DNA of 64,000 nt from Pseudoselenomonas ruminantium (GCA_902780915.1 CACZHK010000015.1:62001-126000); one strand, 5' to 3'; shown: positions 28,102 through 36,179, counted from the stretch's first letter. The notes: generated from the letters alone by a model not told the origin. Translations and numbers: made by a program.

Positions 28102-29562
28102 TTGACTGAGAAACAAGTCCGCACCCGTTTCGCCCCCAGCCCCACGGGTTATATGCACATCGGCAACCTGCGTACCGCCCTCTATGGCTACCTGTTCGCC
28201 AAGAGCCAGAAGGGCACCTTCATCCTGCGCATCGAGGACACGGATCGTGCCCGCTATGTAGCGGATGCCGTGGACTTCATCGTCCGCACCCTGGACGCTG
28301 CCCGCATCGTGCCGGACGAAGGCCCGGATATCGGCGGCGATTACGGACCCTATGTCCAGAGCGAACGCATGGAAATTTACAAAGAATACGCTGAGAAGCT
28401 GGTAAAGCTGGGCCATGCCTACTACTGCTTCTGCGACCCGGACGAAAACCATTCCACCGGCGAGTTTGGCGGCTATGACCGCACCTGCCGCGACCTCTCC
28501 CCGGAGGAAATCAAGGCGCATCTGGATAACGGTGACCCCTATGTCATCCGCCAGAAGATGCCCCTCACGGGAGAAACCACCTACTTCGATGTGCTCCACG
28601 GCAACATCACCATCCCCAACAGCGAACTGGAGGATCAGGTGCTCCTGAAGCGCGACGGCATGCCCACCTACAACTTCGCCAATGTCATCGACGACCACCT
28701 CATGGGCGTCACCCACATCATCCGCGGAGCAGAGTTCATTACCTCCACGCCGAAGCATGTGCTGCTCTATCAGGGCTATGGCTGGGAACTGCCCACTTTC
28801 ATCCATCTGGCCCCCGTCATGGGCAAGAATGAAGACGGCTCCGTATCCAAACTTTCCAAGCGTCACGGTGCCACCAGCTTCGACGATCTGGTGAAGATGG
28901 GCTACCTGCCCGAGGCCATCACCAACTATGTGGCTCTCCTCGGCTGGAACCCCAAGACCACCAATCAGGAAATCTTCTCCATGGAAGAACTCATCGGTGC
29001 TTTCTCTCTCGAAGGCCTCTCCAAGTCCCCCGCTGTCTTTGACTATGACAAGCTGGGCTGGCTGAACGGCGAGTACCTCAAGGCCATGAGCGATGAGGAA
29101 TTCGCAGAGCGCGCCAAGGACTTTGTGGAGAATGTGCCAGATTACCTTGAAAAGAACTGGGGCAAGCTCTGCTCCCTGCTGCGCACCCGCGTAGCCCGCT
29201 TCGGCGAGATTGGCGAGCAGATTGCCTTCCTCATCGAGCAGCCCGCCTTCGATGCCTCTCTCTATGTGAACAAGCGCAACAAGGTCACGGTGGAAAAGGC
29301 TCAGGAACTGCTGCCTGACATGATTGCCCTCCTTGAGACCATTGACGAAGATGGCTGGAACAACGACAATCTCTATGCCAAGCTGGAAGCCTACATTGCC
29401 GAGAAGGAGCTGAAGAAAGGCCTGGCCATGTGGGTGCTGCGCATTGCCGTAGCAGGCCAGAGCATCACTCCAGGCGGCGCTACGGAGCTCCTGGAAATGC
29501 TGGGCAGGAAAATTTCTTTGGAAAGATTGAAAAAAAGTCTTGCAAACCTCACAGCTTTGTAA
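28102..29562 (+). CDS. gltX: Glutamyl-tRNA synthetase
   Basis: Charges tRNA-Glu; class I synthetase of 486 aa. The HIGH-type motif is FAPSPTGYMHIGN and the KMSKS-type motif is SKLSKRHG; FLIxQPAFDASLY-like segments form the anticodon-binding part. The start is TTG at 28102, 7 nt behind AGGAGG; the frame is open further up but without ribosome site or homology. It is followed within 50 nt by three tRNA-Glu genes, whose promoter overlaps the gltX stop codon. Enzyme and cognate tRNA are thus neighbours but separately promoted. Confidence 0.97.
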   Translation: MTEKQVRTRFAPSPTGYMHIGNLRTALYGYLFAKSQKGTFILRIEDTDRARYVADAVDFIVRTLDAARIVPDEGPDIGGDYGPYVQSERMEIYKEYAEKLVKLGHAYYCFCDPDENHSTGEFGGYDRTCRDLSPEEIKAHLDNGDPYVIRQKMPLTGETTYFDVLHGNITIPNSELEDQVLLKRDGMPTYNFANVIDDHLMGVTHIIRGAEFITSTPKHVLLYQGYGWELPTFIHLAPVMGKNEDGSVSKLSKRHGATSFDDLVKMGYLPEAITNYVALLGWNPKTTNQEIFSMEELIGAFSLEGLSKSPAVFDYDKLGWLNGEYLKAMSDEEFAERAKDFVENVPDYLEKNWGKLCSLLRTRVARFGEIGEQIAFLIEQPAFDASLYVNKRNKVTVEKAQELLPDMIALLETIDEDGWNNDNLYAKLEAYIAEKELKKGLAMWVLRIAVAGQSITPGGATELLEMLGRKISLERLKKSLANLTAL

Positions 29563-29568
29563 TATAAT
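29540..29568 (+). promoter_or_regulatory. Promoter of the tRNA-Glu cluster
   Basis: TTGCAA (29540-29545), 17 nt, TATAAT (29563-29568), overlapping the gltX stop. Transcription would begin about 35 nt before the first tRNA. A small hairpin (AAGGGC/GCCCTT, 29582-29596) lies in the leader. Confidence 0.75.
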
Positions 29569-29611
29569 TATCTCTGTCACTAAGGGCAATGCCCTTATAA
29601 ACTGAATATGT

Positions 29612-29686
29612 GGCGCCTTCGTCAAGTGGTTAAGACACCGCCCTCTCACGGCGGGTTCATGGGTTCGAATCCCATAGGCGTCACCA
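29612..29686 (+). tRNA. tRNA-Glu (CTC), copy 1
   Basis: 75 nt including encoded CCA. Acceptor stem GGCGCCT/AGGCGTC with a G-U at pair 2-71. The anticodon stem CCGCC/GGCGG encloses loop CTCTCAC, so the anticodon is CTC (29645-29647), reading GAG. T-arm GGGTTCGAATCCC. Overall sequence follows known bacterial tRNA-Glu. Confidence 0.97.
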
Positions 29687-29689
29687 ACT

Positions 29690-29764
29690 GGCTCCTTCGT
29701 CAAGTGGTTAAGACACCGCCCTCTCACGGCGGGTTCATGGGTTCGAATCCCATAGGAGTCACCA
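29690..29764 (+). tRNA. tRNA-Glu (CTC), copy 2
   Basis: 75 nt, 3 nt behind copy 1. It is identical in body to copy 1 except that acceptor pair 4-69 is T-A instead of G-C (GGCTCCT/AGGAGTC): both sides have changed, so pairing is kept. Confidence 0.97.
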
Positions 29765-29767
29765 ATC

Positions 29768-29842
29768 GGCGCCTTCGTCAAGTGGTTAAGACACCGCCCT
29801 CTCACGGCGGGTTCATGGGTTCGAATCCCATAGGCGTCACCA
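29768..29842 (+). tRNA. tRNA-Glu (CTC), copy 3
   Basis: 75 nt, 3 nt behind copy 2 and identical to copy 1, with the same CTC anticodon and encoded CCA. The AT-rich accessory island begins right after it. No clear terminator is seen behind it. Confidence 0.97.
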
Positions 29843-29925
29843 AGAAATTACAGCCCGAAGCATGATACTACTTATCGTGATAAAATCAATATATAAAGCC
29901 TACACACGAAACGGAGGGATACATC

Positions 29926-30249
29926 ATGAAGCTATGGAATGCTGTAGCCAAACCTTTCAAGAACATCCACAGGATTTTCCCTACCCAACAGGCCGAAATA
30001 GCGAAAATGATTGATGTATGCAAGGCAATCCCCAACATCAAGCGTATCATAATATTCGGCAGCAGCATAACCCCTCAATGCAACCCGTGGAGTGACATTG
30101 ACATTTTCTTCGATCTCAGCCAGGAAATGACCAAGCTCCCCGTGGTAAAAGGCACCGAAACTGTCTGGGACAAGTGGGATACCTTCTCCGTGGATAAGAA
30201 CCTGCTGGACGAAATTCTCAGTACGGGGGTAGTTGTTTATGAACGATAA
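29926..30249 (+). CDS. MNT-domain nucleotidyltransferase (MntA-like antitoxin)
   Basis: 107-aa minimal nucleotidyltransferase. The catalytic motif GSX10DXD is exact: Gly45-Ser46, ten residues, then Asp57-Ile58-Asp59. In known MNT-HEPN toxin-antitoxin modules this enzyme adenylylates the HEPN toxin and so neutralises it. The next gene, overlapping by 11 nt, encodes a HEPN protein, which supports that role. GGAGGG precedes the ATG. The N-terminal 20 residues are basic and lie outside the core fold. Confidence 0.85.
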   Translation: MKLWNAVAKPFKNIHRIFPTQQAEIAKMIDVCKAIPNIKRIIIFGSSITPQCNPWSDIDIFFDLSQEMTKLPVVKGTETVWDKWDTFSVDKNLLDEILSTGVVVYER

Positions 30250-30676
30250 ATCATTAACCAACGATACTCTTCTTGGCATGGCCAAGAACAACCTGACCGT
30301 TGCCAGGGAAATGTACAAACTCTACCCTGATGACAACGGCATCGTAAATCTCGTAGCCTATCATCTGCAACAGACCATTGAACTCGCTCTGAAGCATTTC
30401 TTTGAGACCCACGGCATCAAGTACGACCGCACCCACGACATCAGCGACCTCTGCTCCAAAATCCCGGACGAGCACTATGATATGTTCCGCGACATAGACA
30501 TCTACGCCTCTAAACTGACGCAGATGGAATCCAAGACCAGATACCTTAAATCCTATTCTGTAGCAGTGCGTGAAATCAAGCTAGGCTTTGACCTTGCCAA
30601 TGGCATTATAGACAAGCTCACTAAACTAGAAGAGGCAGAAGACGCCCAAAACGCCATTGAACATGAAGATTTCTAA
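30239..30676 (+). CDS. HEPN-domain protein (partner of the MNT protein)
   Basis: 145-aa helical protein of the COG2250-like HEPN class: VAYHLQQTIELALKHFFETHGIKYDRTHDISDLCSKI is the conserved core. The ATG at 30239 lies inside the end of the MNT gene and behind GGGGGT, giving tight coupling. A canonical RX4-6H ribonuclease motif is not visible; the only candidate is R-T-H in YDRTHD, so RNase activity is doubtful. After the stop the same frame stays open for 49 more codons (see 30677-30826). Confidence 0.8.
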   Translation: MNDKSLTNDTLLGMAKNNLTVAREMYKLYPDDNGIVNLVAYHLQQTIELALKHFFETHGIKYDRTHDISDLCSKIPDEHYDMFRDIDIYASKLTQMESKTRYLKSYSVAVREIKLGFDLANGIIDKLTKLEEAEDAQNAIEHEDF

Positions 30677-30826
30677 ACAAGAAAGGCGGCAACAGAGCAC
30701 AATGCGCTGTATGCTTATGTCACAGAGCTGAAGCAGGAAGTGCTGAAAATTCCATTGCAGGGCAACCTGCAGAAGTATTTCAAGAAGTATCTGACCATAC
30801 ACAAATCCAAGCAAATGTTTTCATAA
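30677..30826 (+). pseudogene. In-frame coding remnant behind the HEPN gene
   Basis: Directly after the HEPN stop TAA the same frame reads 49 further sense codons, including ALYAYVTELKQEVLKIPLQG and LQKYFKKYLTIHKSK, before TAA. It has no start codon of its own. It is either a C-terminal extension lost by a nonsense change or the tail of another deleted gene. I do not recognise the family. Confidence 0.4.
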
Positions 30827-31080
30827 AGCTCGGCTTATATCTCAAAAAGAAAAGAAAATATATAAGATTGTTCTATTGCTTTTCCTCCTGTTTGTTCGCT
30901 AGCTTTCAGGAGTGACCGTTTACGAGGGCGTGTCTTGCGAGGCACGTCCTTTGCTATATAATAAAGGTATGTTGAATTGCCTCTCCTTGAAAAGGACCAC
31001 GGATTTGGTCGTAGGCTTTTGTTATGGAAAAATTTAGTTAGAAGCTAGATTGTCCGGAAACATAGTCCCAGCTACCTTCT
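30827..31080. other. Gene-poor spacer in the island
   Basis: No intact gene. A hairpin AGGGCGTG/CACGTCCT (30925-30950, one G-T pair) may end the MNT-HEPN transcript. The rest looks like decayed sequence between two remnants. Confidence 0.4.
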
Positions 31081-31413
31081 CTAAAACCTCCTGGTATTAC
31101 TGCCTCCCAATCTATATAGGAAGGATCTACGCATCTTTTCCAGCGTATCAGGGGGGAAGCCTTTGCCAAAACGATTCGTTAAATCTTTGGAAAGCTTGAC
31201 GATTACATGCTTTCCATATTTAGTTCTTGTTCTTCCGTCCTGCTATACCTCCACAATCCAACAGCCAAGCATAAAATATGTCATGATTTGCAACTTGTCG
31301 ATTTGCTTGACTGCTGCATTACGCGAATACTCGACAAGTGAAATTGCCTTTTGAGCTAACTCGCTTATATCCCCGGCATCGGTGATTTCCTTTAATATGT
31401 TCTCATTCATCAT
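31081..31413 (-). pseudogene. DUF1016 (YhcG-type) N-terminal domain remnant
   Basis: Minus-strand frame beginning MMNENILKEITDAGD. Its body matches the DUF1016/YhcG N-terminal domain: a helical lead, YFMLGCWIVEV, then a TAG at 31243-31245, then QDGRTRTKYGKHVIVKLSKD and LTNRFGKGFPPDTLEKMRR. Intact members read I-V-E-E at the stop, so one base (GAG to TAG) explains it. The C-terminal PD-(D/E)xK nuclease domain is missing; the frame ends 21 codons after the mid-domain. A second frame stays open through the truncation point. The family is linked to restriction-modification and mobile elements. Confidence 0.7.
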
Positions 31414-31425
31414 GTTAAATCACCT

Positions 31426-31680
31426 TCACTCTGGTATCGGGATCCAGCACCTTGAAAAGCTCGCCCACATTAAAATATTAGCCTTTTGATCTCCCCAATT
31501 GAACTCGTAAGCTTCATCGCCCTCTACCACGTCTAAGGAAAGCATTTGCCGGAGCGTGTCGAAGTTGATGGCCTTTTTAAGAGTACCGTCAGCGTCAATA
31601 GTTTCCGTGATGCAGTTGGGGAAGATGGCACTGATTTTTTCTATGTTAGTCAATGTGATGTCTGGTGACTCCATGCACAT
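31426..31680 (-). pseudogene. 5' stump of a type III restriction methyltransferase gene (mod)
   Basis: 84 codons from ATG 31680. The segment SPDITLTNIEKISAIFPNCI followed by DGTLKKAINFDTLRQMLS and VVEGDEAYEFNW is the N-terminus of type III Mod proteins. After that the reading departs from the family (WGDQKANILMWASFS) and stops; the catalytic DPPY part is gone. The ATG sits 1 nt past the stop of the upstream ATPase gene, so the two formed an operon. A GTG or ATG slightly upstream inside the ATPase gene is less likely. Confidence 0.75.
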
Positions 31681-31681
31681 T

Positions 31682-33898
31682 TTATCCATTGGTAGATACA
31701 TCCGTTAATTTTTTAACATCCTGATACAGTCTCAAAAGTTCAACAATATCCATATCAAGAAGTGGTTCATACATAAATGAATTGAAATGTATATTCTCTG
31801 GAGTCATGATATTTACGGCAGATAATATTTTTATCTCCTCCTGATTCCCAATCTGAACAAAGCCATTCATCAGTTTGCGTGTTTGGTTGTCACTAGATTC
31901 AATGTAAGATAGGAACTCGTTGCTTGTACCAGAGATTTTTCCCTTATCCCAATAAAATGTACCGGAATATGCTACAATCTTATCTTTCATGAATTTTTCT
32001 GCTTTATGACGAATGCCCATTGCGAGAATAATCTTGTTTTCAAGTGCAACATCCTTTTCCGTTACATTTGCACATTCTTGGTAAAGAATATTAATAGCTT
32101 TGTCTGCTGTGTTTATATTCTGAGCAAAAGACTTTATACCTACATATTCTTGAAATATGGGAAGTAAATCAGAAAATGTGATATTGGATGTGTCGGATTT
32201 ATCATGAAGCAATGATGTGAGAAATTTAAAGTCTGAGCCTTTGCCGGAAATATCCTTATCGTTTCCGTACTCCACAAGATTTCTAACGAGTGGAACCATT
32301 GCCAATACGATTTTCTTATTAAGGTGTCCCTTCCAATACTTGAATGGTTGATTTTGATATTTTTCCTCGATAAGAATTATCCCGTGTTCACCCATTTCAG
32401 CAAATAGCCTATGTTCTCTAGGAACAGATAATCTGCTAGATACTGTACGATAAAAATCGTAATTGTGGGACAATAGGAGAAGTTTAATTTTTTCATTTTT
32501 GGAGAGTTCGTACAGATATTCTATAATCGCATATTTATTTTTGTAATCAAATGAATCTGCTATATCGTCAACTACAAGTAACACATCTTGTCCTGATTTC
32601 TTCAACTGTTCTAGGTCGAAAATAATATTTAACAGATATAGTGCCCTTTTCTCTCCCTGACTTAGAGTATCTAATTCGTCTAGTTGAGCTCTATTAACTC
32701 GTACTTCAGAATTGTTTTTTGTGAATTCAAATTCCACTTGTGGAATGCTTTCACCAATTATGGCACTTTTAAGATTTGCGACACACATAGTAAACGGAAC
32801 AGAAAAACGCTCATTGAAAATATCCAAAGCCTTTTTCCATGGGGTATCATCCATTGGCATCTTATCTATAGCAGAAGATAACCACTTATACTTATTCAAC
32901 ATATCGTCAAACAAAAGTTTATTTACGCTTATATAAGAAATCCATAGCGTCTTTTTCAGTTCATGAAGTTTATCCTTCATCAAATAAGGAGCAATTGATG
33001 GATTTGTTTCAATGACATCCTTGAGAACCATTCCTTTTGCGTCTGTAAGCATATCCTCGATATTTTTTAACTCTGGTAATTGTTTTACTGCTGTTTCTAT
33101 CGCTGTAATTCGTTCTTCCAGCTCTTTTTCATTAGTAGCACCTTCTGTTCCGGTTAAATATAGTGCATTATCTTTTACAAAGAAAGAGTATTTTGAAAGA
33201 GATTTTTTTATATCTTTTAGTTTAGGAAGTGTGAAACTTCCTTTTTCAAGGAATCCAAACGATTCATAAACACGGTCAGTTTCTTTGATGAAACTTTGAA
33301 TGCCATTTTGAAATTTTTGTGACTCAATTTTTTTAATAACTGACGCATCAAAGATTGCTGCATATTGTACATTAGGAAACAATATGGTGGAAGTTTCTTG
33401 AGATAACTGTTCTGCATTGACCAGTATACTATCTTCTGAATACCCAAAATCCCTAATCAGTGTTTCTTCAAGCTCATAGATAGCTTTTCCACCACTTGTC
33501 TTTTTTATCTTTACACCCGATGAAGCTTCAATTGCTTTTAAGAAATCTATCCTGGCTTTAAGTGCCTCCTTCAGCTTCATCTTAACATCAGAGTTCACCA
33601 AGAGCGAAGATATATCAGATTCATATGAAGTATCCAATGACTTTATCACGAACAAATTTGAATTTGATATATTTTTGCCATCAACTTTTACTTGAGCGAT
33701 ACCAGGTTCTTGAAAAATTATATCTCCAATTTCTTTGTCTTTCTTTCGCTGAATTTTTTCAAAAGTTTTTGCAAGTGACGTTTTCATTAGTCCATTTCTT
33801 GCGTATATAGAGTACACATTGTCATTAGTAAAATCAAATGCGTAGTTTAAGGATTCAATCCCAAAACAGTTTTTCAGTTCGACACTAACATTTTTCAA
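31682..33898 (-). CDS. SMC/RecF-like ATPase with divergent P-loop, candidate defence protein
   Basis: 738-aa ATPase of the AAA_13-like class. The P-loop is divergent: SIYARNGLMKTSLAKTF has Lys39-Thr40 but neither flanking glycine of GxxxxGK(T/S). The ABC-type signature LSQGEKRALYLL (about 412-423), Walker B VLLVVDDIADSFD (Asp444-Asp445) and a switch histidine in LLLSHNYDF are intact, with helical insertions between (100-380). The C-terminal 250 residues have no motif I know. The start is TTG, 10 nt behind AAGGAG. It heads an operon with a type III mod stump, which suggests phage defence. Confidence 0.8.
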   Translation of the reverse strand: MKNVSVELKNCFGIESLNYAFDFTNDNVYSIYARNGLMKTSLAKTFEKIQRKKDKEIGDIIFQEPGIAQVKVDGKNISNSNLFVIKSLDTSYESDISSLLVNSDVKMKLKEALKARIDFLKAIEASSGVKIKKTSGGKAIYELEETLIRDFGYSEDSILVNAEQLSQETSTILFPNVQYAAIFDASVIKKIESQKFQNGIQSFIKETDRVYESFGFLEKGSFTLPKLKDIKKSLSKYSFFVKDNALYLTGTEGATNEKELEERITAIETAVKQLPELKNIEDMLTDAKGMVLKDVIETNPSIAPYLMKDKLHELKKTLWISYISVNKLLFDDMLNKYKWLSSAIDKMPMDDTPWKKALDIFNERFSVPFTMCVANLKSAIIGESIPQVEFEFTKNNSEVRVNRAQLDELDTLSQGEKRALYLLNIIFDLEQLKKSGQDVLLVVDDIADSFDYKNKYAIIEYLYELSKNEKIKLLLLSHNYDFYRTVSSRLSVPREHRLFAEMGEHGIILIEEKYQNQPFKYWKGHLNKKIVLAMVPLVRNLVEYGNDKDISGKGSDFKFLTSLLHDKSDTSNITFSDLLPIFQEYVGIKSFAQNINTADKAINILYQECANVTEKDVALENKIILAMGIRHKAEKFMKDKIVAYSGTFYWDKGKISGTSNEFLSYIESSDNQTRKLMNGFVQIGNQEEIKILSAVNIMTPENIHFNSFMYEPLLDMDIVELLRLYQDVKKLTDVSTNG

Positions 33899-33960
33899 TG
33901 ATTTACAGCTCCTTAATCTTTAACTCTTAACGATTATTGTACATATTAAGCATGAAAGGT

Positions 33961-34290
33961 TTATGTAAATATTAAGCCATAAATTAGCATTACGCCGATA
34001 AATGCAATACCAGACAAAATCGAATAATCCTCTGTTGTAATATCACCATCCTTAATTGATTCTTGTGCAGAATTATCTAAACTCTGTTTAGGATTATTTG
34101 AGAAACTATAGTCATTCATTATCGAAATATTTTCCTTTTCCATTTTGCCAGTATTCTTTTTTAGGTACTCGCTATCATGCAACGCTGTGGTATTAATAAT
34201 TGTTTTCTCTAGTTTTATTGCTTTTGCACCACAGTATATACAGAAATCAACATCATTAGAAAGTTTTTTACCACATTTGTGACAATACAT
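33961..34290 (-). CDS. Zinc-ribbon protein with C-terminal membrane segment
   Basis: 109 aa. An N-terminal zinc ribbon (YCHKCGKK...FCIYCGAK, two CxxC knuckles), a polar linker of about 60 residues, and one hydrophobic segment at the C-terminus (ILSGIAFIGVMLIYGLIF). The ATG at 34290 is behind GGTGG. It is the last of three linked small genes on the minus strand. Function unknown. Confidence 0.75.
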   Translation of the reverse strand: MYCHKCGKKLSNDVDFCIYCGAKAIKLEKTIINTTALHDSEYLKKNTGKMEKENISIMNDYSFSNNPKQSLDNSAQESIKDGDITTEDYSILSGIAFIGVMLIYGLIFT

Positions 34291-34305
34291 AATAACCACC
34301 TTCTT

Positions 34306-34506
34306 TTATAATCCCATAGAGCTTTTAACAGATTCTCTAATAGCTTGCTGGGCTATTGCCTTTATGAGCATAGATATACATAAGAATACAAACATTAAAA
34401 TGACAAAAGTAAACATTTTTCCATACTTTTTTTGTTTATAACTAGTCGATATTGCTTTACAATAGTATGCAAATCCTGTTACAAATATAATCCAGAAAAC
34501 CAACAT
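34306..34506 (-). CDS. Small protein with two membrane segments
   Basis: 66 aa: a hydrophobic helix (about 2-17), a short basic loop (TSYKQKKYGK), a second helix (about 31-50) and a polar tail. AAGGTGAT precedes the ATG. It lies between two zinc-ribbon membrane proteins and probably shares their transcript. No family recognised. Confidence 0.65.
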   Translation of the reverse strand: MLVFWIIFVTGFAYYCKAISTSYKQKKYGKMFTFVILMFVFLCISMLIKAIAQQAIRESVKSSMGL

Positions 34507-34552
34507 TAAGTATCACCTTCTGCTTTTGTTCAATAAGCATTGCAAGTAATCA

Positions 34553-35479
34553 TTAGCCAATCCAAAGAGTGTATAGCACCCCAGCTGCCCAATAATAATT
34601 AGAGATTCTAGCAGGCTTGTCGTTATATGGACATATTTCAGTTATAAAATAAGCGTCATTTTTATTTATTATCAAGTATGTATAAACAGTTTGACGGTCA
34701 TACTTATCTGTCTGTTGTGTCGATAATGTTACATAATATTCTATTTTATTGTATCTAAAAGCTTCAGAATTTTTTATATGTACTCTTGCTTGTCTCCTTT
34801 CTGCTAAATCTTTAATATACTTAGACATTGCTTCTTGAACTTGTTCTTCGTCTTTTACTGGGATATCACTTAATTTCTGATATCCTTTTATAATATCGTT
34901 TTTTGTAAGAACTTCTATTACAAGTCTATGTTCACCATCAGATGAATAATCGCAAAACTCTGCGATGTTATCGTTCTGTTGTGTAGCCTTTAAATCTGTC
35001 AAAAGCTTAAAAGCTATATCTTTAAAATAAATTACTCTTGTATCAAGAATATCTATACCCTCTTTGTCAAAATACATTGAAGTAAATCCAATGTCATCAG
35101 AAAAGATTGTCTTATCGTTCGCAAGTTGCTCTTGCCACTCTATATATTGTTGATGTGCTACTTCTTCTTTATGCTTCTGATAAGCCTGGTTAACAAAAAC
35201 TCCTACAACAAGTATAAATATTATACCTAAAATACACGCTATAATTTTTTTGGGAAGTAATTCATTTTTTATTATAAATTGTGGCCATAAATTCTTAGAA
35301 GATTGTGGTTGAACTTTAGGTGAGCCACACTTTTGACAGAATAACGCTTCCGCACTGTTTTTTGTATTGCACTTTGTACAATTCCAACCATCGATAACTA
35401 ATTTTTCTCCGCACTTTGGACAAAAAATACTTTCATCATTATCTAAATGGATATTGCATTTTTTACAAAACTTTGACAT
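34553..35479 (-). CDS. Double zinc-ribbon membrane protein
   Basis: 308 aa. Two zinc ribbons in tandem (FCKKCNIHL...FCPKCGEK and WNCTKCNTK...FCQKCGSP), a linker, one membrane segment (KIIACILGIIFILVVGVFVNQ, about 78-98) and a C-terminal domain of about 200 residues, outside the cytoplasm if the ribbons are inside. The C-terminal domain is mixed alpha/beta with no recognised motif. Zinc-ribbon-TM-domain architecture is common for sensors and scaffolds in Firmicutes. It leads a three-gene group with the two genes to its left. Confidence 0.75.
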   Translation of the reverse strand: MSKFCKKCNIHLDNDESIFCPKCGEKLVIDGWNCTKCNTKNSAEALFCQKCGSPKVQPQSSKNLWPQFIIKNELLPKKIIACILGIIFILVVGVFVNQAYQKHKEEVAHQQYIEWQEQLANDKTIFSDDIGFTSMYFDKEGIDILDTRVIYFKDIAFKLLTDLKATQQNDNIAEFCDYSSDGEHRLVIEVLTKNDIIKGYQKLSDIPVKDEEQVQEAMSKYIKDLAERRQARVHIKNSEAFRYNKIEYYVTLSTQQTDKYDRQTVYTYLIINKNDAYFITEICPYNDKPARISNYYWAAGVLYTLWIG

Positions 35480-35641
35480 GCTCTCAACCCCATTTTTTAG
35501 CTATGTATTAATAATTATTCTATTTATATTATACCTTCTTAAAAATAGACACTACTGTAAGATAAAATTTTAATATTCTATCCTAATAATACCCGAATAT
35601 TTCCCAGATTCAAAAGCAATGTTAACATAATTTTTTGTTAA

Positions 35642-35814
35642 TTATTTTGGAAAACCAACAATATAGAAAATAGCTGTAATGCAGGAGGCAGTAATATATC
35701 CCCATCCAACCTCCCCGCCTCAAATAAGCTCAACACCTTAGCCGAGGCCTCTGCAAACGACTCCTAGTCTAAGAGAACATCAAGAATTATGTTTGTGTCA
35801 CACATGACTTTCAT
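35642..35814 (-). pseudogene. Broken PIN-domain toxin gene
   Basis: The frame starts at ATG 35814 inside the antitoxin gene and reads MKVMCDTNIILDVLLD, the N-terminus of a VapC-like PIN nuclease with its first catalytic aspartate, then TAG (35764-35766). It continues ESFAEASAKVLSLFEAG and then shifts frame: TASCITAIFYIVGF is found in another frame before a stop at 35642. The remaining two-thirds of the domain is absent. A nonsense codon, a frameshift and a truncation together make it inactive. Confidence 0.75.
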
Positions 35815-36025
35815 ATCTTCCTAGACACTCCTCTCTTATAGACCGCGCAGTTATCCCTGACGGCGCATCCTTCAAAAGACCTCTAAGAGAATCCACGACG
35901 CTTTCCCTTGGCTGTGTCATCTGGGCAACGGTCTTCCCATTTGCCGTTATGAAAATATCTTCCTGACCGACCATGGCAAGATACTTATCCATGTTTGCCT
36001 GAAAGTCCACTGTTGTAACGTACAT
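35798..36025 (-). CDS. Phd/YefM-family antitoxin
   Basis: 75-aa antitoxin of the prevent-host-death class: MYVTTVDFQANMDKYLAMVGQEDIFITANGKTVAQM is the DNA-binding N-terminal fold, and the acidic-basic C-terminal tail would wrap the toxin. GGAGGGAG precedes the ATG. Its stop overlaps the start of a PIN toxin gene by 17 nt, the usual antitoxin-first layout, but the toxin is broken. The antitoxin itself looks intact, so it is an orphan now. Confidence 0.85.
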   Translation of the reverse strand: MYVTTVDFQANMDKYLAMVGQEDIFITANGKTVAQMTQPRESVVDSLRGLLKDAPSGITARSIREECLGRYESHV

Positions 36026-36112
36026 AGTGCTCCCTCCTCATACAACCATACCCTTCTTTGTCTTTATTTTATGACTTTAATCTTCGGAAGACAACCCTTT
36101 ATTCCCATATGT

Positions 36113-36149
36113 AAAAAATAGCGCAGACCCAACAAAGAGGCCTGCGCTA
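36113..36149 (-). terminator. Intrinsic terminator after the 64-aa gene
   Basis: TAGCGCAG (36119-36126) with CTGCGCTA (36142-36149); on the minus strand it runs into TTTTTTAC. Confidence 0.85.
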
Positions 36150-36179
36150 TCGCTTCTGGCAATGTTCGTTGTTATTCAT

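Noticed and set aside
29612-29842. Direct repeats of about 75 nt, possible CRISPR
   Set aside because: Three units with 3-nt spacers that fold as tRNA; no spacer diversity and no cas genes.
29608-29865. A plus-strand open frame with three near-identical protein repeats
   Set aside because: It is a translation through the three tandem tRNA-Glu genes, which have complete cloverleaf features.
31682-33898. ATPase as a PrrC or RloC anticodon nuclease
   Set aside because: The general ATPase class fits, but the catalytic anticodon-nuclease motif and the RloC zinc-hook were not seen.
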